From a bacterium (GTDB lineage Bacteria > UBA8248), in assembly GCA_022828125.1 (NCBI GenBank), contig JAJEJD010000032.1:141982-205981 (forward strand): a DNA stretch of 64,000 nucleotides. The letters are read 5' to 3'. The first letter of the stretch is position 1, and every line of letters begins with the position of its first letter. The notes below the pieces were generated by a model. The model was not told where the DNA came from. It searched no databases and was given only the letters and a program-made list of their open reading frames with translations. The translations under genes and the position numbers were made by a program. Positions 26,887 through 33,566 of this stretch are shown here, piece by piece.

Positions 26887-26918
26887 AAAAAGCGGCGGTC
26901 ATATGGCCGCCGCTTTTT
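26887..26918. terminator. Bidirectional rho-independent terminator
   Basis: Perfect 12-base stem AAAAAGCGGCGG / CCGCCGCTTTTT around an 8-base loop. A T-run follows on both strands, so it can end the sel operon (plus) and the cupredoxin gene (minus), whose stop codons lie 20 and 17 bases away. Confidence 0.92.
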
Positions 26919-26934
26919 CACGTTCGGGTCGCAG

Positions 26935-27675
26935 TTATTTTTTCAGCGTTACGTTCACCGCAGTAGCAGCACCACCTTTTACAGACACTTTCATGGACTT
27001 CTTGCCCAAAACCTCGTGCCAAATCTCGAGGGTGTAAGAGCCTGCGGGAACATCTTTTATCTCGAATTTCCCCCCGGCTCCCGTGATGCCGACATAGGGA
27101 TTTTCCGCCACGACGATATAGCCCCTCATCCAGTCATGAACGTCACAGGTCACTTTCATGATGCCGGGCTTCTTGAAATAGCGGGTCGACATTCTCAGTT
27201 TTTTCTTGAACTTGGGCTGCGCGATATTGGCTACCGAGTTTCCCGTTTTGCCGGGATGGGTATGAACGTTGTGGAGAATCTTGTCACTGTTCTTCATCAA
27301 CAGTTTCGTCTTTTGCTTCATTACGACCACGCGGGGAAGGTACACGCATCCCTTTTGGTCCATAGTCGCCTTTTTCTGGCTCTTCGACCATTTCTTGCCG
27401 GATTTCACGCCCCTCAAGGACACGACGGCCCATGCCACGCCGCCGTCTTTCACGACCAGACTCTCATCCTTGATCGGTTTTTTTGCGCAAACTTTCTTGT
27501 CTTTGTTCACGGACAACGTTTTTGCCTTCGGGGCCGCGCCATCGAACTTGATTGCCCCTGCAATCGAACCGCCGCCGCTTACCTTGCCTTCCTTGTAAGC
27601 GTCCGCGGAGCCGGCCAATGCGATGCTCAGCAACACCGCAAACATCCAGCACAATTGAAAGCGTTTGGGAACCAT
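26935..27675 (-). CDS. Secreted cupredoxin-like protein with carboxypeptidase-regulatory domain
   Basis: 246 aa. Signal peptide at about 1-26 (FAVLLSIALAGSADA). The middle resembles a plastocyanin/methylamine-utilisation type cupredoxin: ILHNVHTHPG supplies a His and VTCDVHDWMRGYIVV supplies Cys, His and Met in type-I copper order. The C-terminal 60 residues (GGKFEIKDVPAGSYTLEIWHE) form a carboxypeptidase-regulatory-like beta-sandwich. Very Lys-rich throughout. The ATG at 27675 follows GAGAGGAG; an upstream in-frame codon would extend past the signal peptide. Role inferred: periplasmic copper protein or electron carrier. Confidence 0.8.
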   Translation of the reverse strand: MVPKRFQLCWMFAVLLSIALAGSADAYKEGKVSGGGSIAGAIKFDGAAPKAKTLSVNKDKKVCAKKPIKDESLVVKDGGVAWAVVSLRGVKSGKKWSKSQKKATMDQKGCVYLPRVVVMKQKTKLLMKNSDKILHNVHTHPGKTGNSVANIAQPKFKKKLRMSTRYFKKPGIMKVTCDVHDWMRGYIVVAENPYVGITGAGGKFEIKDVPAGSYTLEIWHEVLGKKSMKVSVKGGAATAVNVTLKK

Positions 27676-28082
27676 GCCTACTCCTCTCGAATAATTTTTC
27701 AGGTTGGCAGCAACTGTTTTCAAAAAGCGTGCGCGCAATCATTCGCACACGATATCGGTGACTTCAGATGCAGGACCTCTAAAATTGACTTCTAATCAAA
27801 TCGGAACCGCCAGGAAATCAAACCTGCTCCATTCAAGTAATCCACCTTTCAAATTAAGTCAACCCTCTGGGTGGTCGACCCGCCAATTCGCCTGGATTCA
27901 TTGTGTCATCTGGTCGAACCCTGCTATGAAAGAAAGCGCAAATCCAGCCGCCAGAAGACACAAACCTTTCCCGACGGATCGAACGACTCCGAAGCCGCGA
28001 TGTTTGCAACACGGCGGACTCTGGGGTATCTCTTTGGAAAAGCGGCGCTTAGCCGACACACGTCATCCTGCGGGAGCAAACT
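27676..28082. other. Gene-free interval of about 400 bases
   Basis: Divergent promoter space between the cupredoxin and hemQ genes. It has mixed composition, no convincing promoter hexamers, no hairpin with a T-run and no recognised repeat. The open frames crossing it have no ribosome sites and no recognisable protein signature. Confidence 0.5.
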
Positions 28083-28931
28083 GTGAATCCGAACCTGAAA
28101 GACGCCAAAATGCCCGAAACGCTCGATGGCTGGGCCATTCTGCACCACATCTTCCGGGTGAACTGGCCCGCCTGGAACCGCCTGGAGAGCGCCCAGCAAC
28201 ACCGCATCCTCGATGAAGCGACGGAATTTTTCACTTCGGTCGCCCGGCCCGAGTACGGCGAGAGCGCACTCTTCAGCCTGCTGGGGCACAAGGGAGATTT
28301 GCTGTTTCTGCATTTCAGGCCCACGCTCGACGCGCTGAATGAGGTCGAATTGGGGCTGCGGCGGCTGGCGCTGGCGGAATATATGGACGAGACCACCTCC
28401 TACCTCTCGTTCCTGGAACTAGGCCTCTACGAAATGACCGTGAAGCTCCACGCCCGGTTCGTGGATGAGGGCCTGGAACCCGGAAGCGATGACTGGAAGT
28501 CCAAATGGGCCGAAGAGATGGACAGCCAGCGCGAGCGCATGAAAGAGCGCCTCTACATGGACATCCCCCAGACGAGATATCTGTGCTTCTACCCGATGAA
28601 CAAGCGCCGGGGCGAGGAGAAGAACTGGTACGGCCTGCCCATCGAGGAGCGCCAGCAGATGATGCGCGAACACGGCTTCGTCGGCAGACGCTACGCCGGC
28701 CGCGTCCAGCAAATCATCACGGGCAGTATCGGCTTCGACGACTGGGAGTGGGGCGTATACCTGTTCGCCGAAGACCCGCTCGTCTTCAAGCGCCTCGTAT
28801 ACGAGATGCGCTTCGATGAGGCCAGCGTCTGGTACGGCGAGTTCGGCCCCTTCTACGCCGGTCTGCGCGTCATGCCGCACCATTTGAAGAGCATATTCCG
28901 CGGCCAGGTTCCCTCGCTCGAATCGCCCTAA
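28083..28931 (+). CDS. hemQ: Chlorite-dismutase-family coproheme decarboxylase, HemQ
   Basis: 282 aa. Diagnostic motifs of HemQ are present: YLCFYPMNKRRGEEKNWY with the catalytic Tyr, and GRRYAGRVQQIITGSIGFDD followed by WEWGVYLFAEDP, the heme pocket region. It also has the N-terminal ferredoxin-like domain (FHVD-equivalent region ILHHIFRVNW). HemQ makes heme b from coproheme in the coproporphyrin-dependent pathway. The start is GTG 28083 behind GGGAG; a Met nine codons later is an alternative. It heads a short plus-strand pair with the epimerase. Confidence 0.9.
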   Translation: MNPNLKDAKMPETLDGWAILHHIFRVNWPAWNRLESAQQHRILDEATEFFTSVARPEYGESALFSLLGHKGDLLFLHFRPTLDALNEVELGLRRLALAEYMDETTSYLSFLELGLYEMTVKLHARFVDEGLEPGSDDWKSKWAEEMDSQRERMKERLYMDIPQTRYLCFYPMNKRRGEEKNWYGLPIEERQQMMREHGFVGRRYAGRVQQIITGSIGFDDWEWGVYLFAEDPLVFKRLVYEMRFDEASVWYGEFGPFYAGLRVMPHHLKSIFRGQVPSLESP

Positions 28932-28961
28932 GTCGAGCGATATCAAGGGTTAAGGACCGTC

Positions 28962-29822
28962 ATGGCGAGCGTTCTCATCGTGGGTTGCGGCTATGTCGGC
29001 GTTGCCCTCGGGGCGGTCCTCGCCGCCGAGGGCCACCTCGTCCGGGGCATGCGCCGAAACCCCGATAATCTCCCTGATTCCATCACGCCGTTAAGGGCCG
29101 ACGTCCACGCCAAGGACCTGAGCAACCTCCTCCCGGATGGCCTCGATTTCATCTTCTACACCCTCTCCTCGGGAGGCGGCGGCGAGGCCGGCTACCGGGC
29201 GGCGTATGCCGACGGCCCGAAAAATCTCCTTAAAGCCATTGATAAGAAAGGAGAAAAGCCCGGGCGCATCTTCTTCACATCGAGCACGGCCGTCTACGCG
29301 CAAACAGACGGCGGCCTGGTGGACGAGGAATCCCCCGCGCAGCCCACCCATTACTCGGGCCGCATCCTGCTCGAAGGCGAGCGCGCTTTTCTGGAGAGCG
29401 GCCATCCCGCCACAATCCTAAGACTTTCAGGCATTTACGGCCCCGGCCGGACGCGCCTGATAGACGCCGTCCGTTCGGGCAAGGCCGAAGTCCAAGAGGG
29501 TCCCCCCCGCTTCACGAACCGCATCCACCGCGATGACTGCGCGGGCGTACTCGCCCACCTCATGAAGATGGACGCGCCCGATGAGATATACGTCGGCGTC
29601 GACGATGAGCCTGCGGACCGCCGCAAGGTATTGAATTGGCTGGCCGAGCGGCTGGGCGTCCCGCAGCCGCGCGAAGCCGCGGGCGGCGAAGCCCCCTCCG
29701 CGCGCACCGCAACGAACAAGAGATGCTCGAACGCAAGGCTCAAGGCGACAGGCTACCGCTTTCTCTATCCGTCCTACCGGGAGGGTTACGCCGAGATGAT
29801 CGCAGAGATGGAAACCACGTAA
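28962..29822 (+). CDS. NAD(P)-dependent epimerase/SDR-like protein
   Basis: 286 aa extended short-chain dehydrogenase type. N-terminal nucleotide-binding VLIVGCGYVGVALG, FFTSSTAVYAQ (Ser region), and HYSGRILLEGERA where the usual YxxxK is reduced (Y...R), then ILRLSGIYGPGR. The shape is close to the YeeZ-like group of epimerase-related proteins, many of which lack the full catalytic triad. The substrate is unknown. It starts 30 bases after hemQ and is probably in the same transcript. Confidence 0.8.
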   Translation: MASVLIVGCGYVGVALGAVLAAEGHLVRGMRRNPDNLPDSITPLRADVHAKDLSNLLPDGLDFIFYTLSSGGGGEAGYRAAYADGPKNLLKAIDKKGEKPGRIFFTSSTAVYAQTDGGLVDEESPAQPTHYSGRILLEGERAFLESGHPATILRLSGIYGPGRTRLIDAVRSGKAEVQEGPPRFTNRIHRDDCAGVLAHLMKMDAPDEIYVGVDDEPADRRKVLNWLAERLGVPQPREAAGGEAPSARTATNKRCSNARLKATGYRFLYPSYREGYAEMIAEMETT

Positions 29823-29834
29823 CCGGCAAACAAA

Positions 29835-30530
29835 TCAACTGTTTAGCAGGACCCTCAAATCCTTCCTCAGCTTCTCGAGAGATTCCGCGTCGTTGCTGTG
29901 GTAATAGCCTCTAATGGTGAAGTTCCTGTCGATGAGCACGAAGCGCGAGCTGTGGGAAATCAGGATTCCCGGCGTCTTCCCCCCCTCCTCATGCCCCGGG
30001 TGATGCGCGTGCGCGGCGGGCAGAAGAAGCCGGAAAACCCGCCCGCCGACCGAACCGGGGGGGAGCCCAGCGCGTTTGGTGGCGTAGCTCAGGCGGAAGC
30101 CCTTGAGCGCCAAGTCCTTGATTTCTTTTTCCTTGCCCGTCAGGAAGAACCACCGCGCCCTGTCCGCGCCGAACTTTTGCGCATAGGCCGTGAGGCGCTC
30201 CACCTTGTCGTGCTCGGGGTCGGTGGTGATGGATATCTGTCGGAAGTCCTCTGAGCCCGAGAACGCTCGCTGAAGCCTGCGCATCTCGCTCGTCTGGAGG
30301 GGGCAGGTATCCTCACACCGCGTGTAGATGAAGTCGGCCACCCAGACTTTTCCCTTCAGGCGCTCTCTCGCGAACGCCCGGCCCGATGCGTCAACCAGCT
30401 TAAAATCAGGCAGTTGCGAGTAGACGGGCAGGCTCTCGAAAAGGCTCCGCTCGAGCCAGCGCCACGCGGGCGCGGCCATCAGGCCGGCGAGAACGCCCAG
30501 GGTCAACACCAGAATCATGCGCCGCGCCAT
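29835..30530 (-). CDS. SCO1/SenC-type copper chaperone
   Basis: 231 aa with an N-terminal membrane anchor or signal (LVLTLGVLAGLMAAPAW). Thioredoxin-like fold with the copper ligands C-x3-C (YTRCEDTCPLQTSEM) and the distant His (ISHSSRFVLIDR). SCO proteins deliver copper to the CuA site of cytochrome oxidase or act as thiol reductases. A His-rich insert (AAHAHHPGHEEGG) before the conserved His is unusual and could bind extra metal. The ATG at 30530 follows GGGAGAG. Convergent with the epimerase; copper biology is shared with the cupredoxin 2.2 kb away. Confidence 0.9.
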   Translation of the reverse strand: MARRMILVLTLGVLAGLMAAPAWRWLERSLFESLPVYSQLPDFKLVDASGRAFARERLKGKVWVADFIYTRCEDTCPLQTSEMRRLQRAFSGSEDFRQISITTDPEHDKVERLTAYAQKFGADRARWFFLTGKEKEIKDLALKGFRLSYATKRAGLPPGSVGGRVFRLLLPAAHAHHPGHEEGGKTPGILISHSSRFVLIDRNFTIRGYYHSNDAESLEKLRKDLRVLLNS

Positions 30531-30635
30531 CAAAGTCTCTCCCTGTAAAACCCCTTGCGAATCAGGCCCTTCCGCCCGCCTGCATTCTTACAATACCTGT
30601 GCGCCCATGAAAAGCGCGCCGGGAGAATTCCGCCC

Positions 30636-31034
30636 CCGCATTTCCCCGCATTTGCCGTCACCGCGGGGCCGGCCGACCGTGGCAGAATCCTCCTGCGCCC
30701 GGATTCCGCGGCGCCTCATCCCAGGTAAAAAATTTATCGTTTTTTATCGAAAAACCCCGTCAATTTATCGATATTTATGGAAATTTATGGAAATTCGATA
30801 TTTTTGAACGAAGCGACCGGCTCCGACATCATACCGGAATCCCCCGAATCCGCGCGGACGGCAATTGCGGGCAAATGCGGGCCGATTTCGAACGAGACGC
30901 AAGGAATTTCGTCCGGATTGCCGGGAGGGAGTGATGGGCGCTCCGCCGCGTGAACAACCAAAAGCAAACGGGCGGCCTCTCCAGCATACCCCATCAACGC
31001 GAACACCCGGCGACGGCAATTGCGGGGAAATGCG
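30636..31034. repeat. Family C element, copy 2 (inverted relative to copy 1)
   Basis: Reverse-complement counterpart of 18612-18940. It keeps the terminal arms (left CCGCATTTCCCCGCATTTGC, right GGCAATTGCGGGGAAATGCG), the internal arm motif near 30858, the AT-rich centre (CAATTTATCGATATTTATGG) and the conserved phrase GGAGCCGGTCGCTTCG in inverse. About 70 extra bases lie near the right arm. Non-coding. Confidence 0.85.
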
Positions 31035-31160
31035 ATCCCCCCGCGCGAGGGATGAATACCCGGACGGAAGGTGCGGAATCGAATCCGGCCGAAGAGGGGT
31101 TGCCTAAAAAGCCGGTATGCGGCCCCTACGAAGATCATTCTTCACCAACGAGAATATCAA

Positions 31161-31317
31161 ATCAACTCCCCCCTTGAGGGGGAGTCGAAGAAGCCGAGCG
31201 TTTTGTGCGAAGGCTGATGCGGTGGGGGGAGGTTTGCTCTGTGGCATGTCCCCCCACCGATTCGGTTTCGGGTTTACACCCTCACCTCATCGACTCCCCC
31301 TCAAGGGGGGAGTGAAT
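31161..31317. repeat. Family B inverted-repeat element, copy 1
   Basis: Left end ATCAACTCCCCCCTTGAGGG then GGAGTCGA, right end TCGACTCCCCCTCAAGGGGG then GAGTGAAT. The interior contains GCCGAGCG and GCGAAGGCTGATGCGGTGGGG, shared with the copies at 43.5 and 63.8 kb. No gene. Confidence 0.8.
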
Positions 31318-31367
31318 TTCTTTTTTCCCCGGGCAGGGGACGACCGCGCCGGCTGTTACAGAAGGGA

Positions 31368-31458
31368 TTGCCGGGGTTCGGTTTCGTCCGTCATGCCGGC
31401 GCCCTCTCATCCGGCATCCCGTAGGGGCGGTTCGCGAGCCGCCCTGCTTTGGGGGCGG
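31368..31458. repeat. Direct repeat D, left copy flanking the ATPase/DUF4276 pair
   Basis: About 90 bases ending in the palindromic GTAGGGGCGGTTCGCGAGCC. The same phrase order (TTGCCGG, TTCGG/TTTGG, CCGTCA, CATCCGGCATCC, GTAGGGGCGG) recurs in the same orientation at 33397-33486. Confidence 0.75.
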
Positions 31459-31577
31459 GGAAAGAGGGGACGCGGCGATTGTGAACCGCGCGGCGGGTGG
31501 GGTATACGTTCGCGTATGCTATCCTGTTCCTGAAAATGCTCCTGATTCAGTTGTGACGAACCTGGGGAGAGCAGACC

Positions 31578-32768
31578 ATGGAAGGCAGGAGGTTCATTCG
31601 AACGATCCGCCTGGAGAACGTCCTCTCCTATGGCCCTTCGTCCGGGGAGTTTCCCCTGGAGCCGCTGAACGTCCTCATCGGCCCGAACGCATCGGGCAAG
31701 TCGAACCTCATCGAAGCGCTCTCCCTTCTCGCGGCGGCACCCGGGGATCTTCAAAAACCAATTCGGGAAGGGGGAAGCGTCCGTGATTGGCTCTGGAAGG
31801 GAACTCACGGGTCCAACATAGCGACCGTGGACGCTGCCGTCGAATACCCGCAAGGACAACAGCCGCTCAGGCATCGCCTGTCGTTCACGGAATCCGAGTC
31901 GCGTTTCGAACTCAAGGACGAGGCTATAGAGAATGAGAAATCGGTAAACGACGAAAAAAAACCGTTTTTCTACTACCACTATCGAGGCGGCAATCCGGTG
32001 CTCAACGTTCTTACCGAGGAGAAATCCCGAAAAAGACGACTTCCTAGAAACATGAAGCATGATCAGTCGATCCTCTCGCAGCGGCGAGACCCCGACTCCT
32101 ATCCGGAGTTGACCTATCTGGCCAAAAAATACGAACGTATGCGCTTTTACCGCGAATGGAGTTTCGAGCAAGGCAAGCCGCCGCGCCACCCGGGGCGAAC
32201 CGATCTGCAAAAGGATGGCCTTCTGGAGGACGCCTCGAACCTCGCCTTGGTGCTGGACGATCTGCTGAACCGCCCGCCGGTAAAACACCAGATACTGGAG
32301 CACTCGAAGACATTCAATCAATCCGTCAAGGACATCACCACCTCCATAACCGCCGGCGAGGTGCAGATATTCTTCCACGAAGAAGGCCTGGAACATTCCG
32401 TGCCCGCCACGCGACTCTCCGACGGGAGCCTGCGCCATCTCTGCCTGCTCGCCGTGCTCTGCCACCCCGAACCGCCGCCCGTCGTCTGCATCGAGGAGCC
32501 CGAGATCGGCCTGCACCCAGACATCATCCCGAAAGTGGCGAAGCTACTCATCGAGGCGTCATCGCGCAGCCAGATTTTCGTAACGACGCACTCCGACGTT
32601 CTCGTGGATGCGCTCACGGACACGCCGGAATCCATCGTCGTCTGCGAGAAGTCCGAAGGCGTAACGCAGCTTCGCCGCCTCGATAAGTCCGAACTCGAAC
32701 CTTGGCTCGAGCGATACCGGCTCGGAGAACTCTGGACGAGTGGCGAGATCGGGGGAAACAGGTGGTGA
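31578..32768 (+). CDS. AAA15/21-type ATPase of a two-gene defence-like pair
   Basis: 396 aa SMC/OLD-like ATPase. Walker A VLIGPNASGKSNLIEALS near residue 37, a central insertion rich in charged residues, signature-like ATRLSDGSLRHLCLLAVL, Walker B VVCIEEPEIGLHPD and switch His FVTTHSDVLVD. This is the AAA_15/AAA_21 group used by OLD, AbiL-, RloA- and Gabija-type systems. Its stop overlaps the GTG of the DUF4276 gene. Such pairs act in phage abortive infection; here this is inferred from family and from the neighbouring restriction system. Confidence 0.8.
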   Translation: MEGRRFIRTIRLENVLSYGPSSGEFPLEPLNVLIGPNASGKSNLIEALSLLAAAPGDLQKPIREGGSVRDWLWKGTHGSNIATVDAAVEYPQGQQPLRHRLSFTESESRFELKDEAIENEKSVNDEKKPFFYYHYRGGNPVLNVLTEEKSRKRRLPRNMKHDQSILSQRRDPDSYPELTYLAKKYERMRFYREWSFEQGKPPRHPGRTDLQKDGLLEDASNLALVLDDLLNRPPVKHQILEHSKTFNQSVKDITTSITAGEVQIFFHEEGLEHSVPATRLSDGSLRHLCLLAVLCHPEPPPVVCIEEPEIGLHPDIIPKVAKLLIEASSRSQIFVTTHSDVLVDALTDTPESIVVCEKSEGVTQLRRLDKSELEPWLERYRLGELWTSGEIGGNRW

Positions 32769-33367
32769 GCATCAAGCTCTACGTGGAAGGCGGCGGCGAC
32801 AGCAAGAGCTTGAGAACGGCGTGCCGCGAAGGTTTTGGGGCTTTCATCGAGAAAGCGGGGTTGAGCGGGCGGATGCCCCGCATCGTGGCCTGCGGCGGTC
32901 GTGACAAGGCATACGACAAATTCAAGATAGCGCACGCCAACCAGGATGGGATCAGCCTGCTCCTGGTGGACGCCGAGAGGCCGGTGGAGCAAGCCGGGAC
33001 ATGGGAACATCTTCAAGGGGCTCCCGATGAGTGGCCCCGCCCCGCCGGCGCAACGGACGACCAATGCCACCTCATGGTGCAGATCATGGAGTCATGGTTT
33101 CTGGCCGACCGGGACGCGCTCCGCGAATTTTACAGCCAGGGCTACCGGGAGAACGCGCTCCCGCAAAATCCGCAGATCGAACGGGTCGCCAAAGATGATG
33201 TCCTGAACGGCCTTGATAGGGCTGCCCGCGACACCTCGAAACGCGGCTATCACAAGGGAGCGCACAGCTTCGAGATTCTGGCGAGACTGGACCCGGAGAA
33301 AGTCCAGAACGCATCCCCACATGCGAAACGCTTTGTCGAGGTTCTTTTCAGGCTGGTACAAAGTTAG
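32765..33367 (+). CDS. DUF4276 (Toprim-like) partner protein
   Basis: 200 aa. Motifs of DUF4276: KLYVEGGGDSKSL (acidic first motif), LLLVDAERPV (VDAE), QIMESWFLADRDAL and, later, KRGYHKGAHSFEIL. The family is related to the Toprim nuclease part of OLD proteins and to RloB/AbiLii. The GTG at 32765 overlaps the ATPase stop (GTGA), with GGGGG eight bases upstream. The pair thus looks like a split OLD-type ATPase-nuclease. Direct repeats lie 120 bases before the first gene and 30 bases after this one. Confidence 0.8.
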   Translation: MSIKLYVEGGGDSKSLRTACREGFGAFIEKAGLSGRMPRIVACGGRDKAYDKFKIAHANQDGISLLLVDAERPVEQAGTWEHLQGAPDEWPRPAGATDDQCHLMVQIMESWFLADRDALREFYSQGYRENALPQNPQIERVAKDDVLNGLDRAARDTSKRGYHKGAHSFEILARLDPEKVQNASPHAKRFVEVLFRLVQS

Positions 33368-33396
33368 GTTTCTGGTTTCCTCACCTACTCCCCGAT

Positions 33397-33486
33397 TTGC
33401 CGGTTTTGGTTTCTCCCGTCACACCGGAGCCATTTCATCCGGCATCCTGTAGGGGCGGTTCGCGAACCGCCGTGCATTGAGGGGCG
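33397..33486. repeat. Direct repeat D, right copy
   Basis: Same order of phrases as 31368-31458, including CATCCGGCATCC, GTAGGGGCGGTTCGCGAACC and a GAGGGGCG end. It lies 30 bases past the DUF4276 stop. The interval 33368-33566 holds no gene. Confidence 0.75.
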
Positions 33487-33566
33487 AGAAGAACAACACT
33501 GATCTTAAGGCAGAATACCCAAAGCGTATTGTGGAATGGGTGGATGTTGGGGTGAATACGTGCAGG

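Noticed and set aside
27704..28216. 170-codon plus-strand frame before hemQ
   Set aside because: It overlaps the hemQ start in another frame and has no recognisable sequence.
30765..31138. Small minus-strand frames between sco1 and the ATPase gene
   Set aside because: They lie inside family C copy 2 and its flank, with no ribosome sites.
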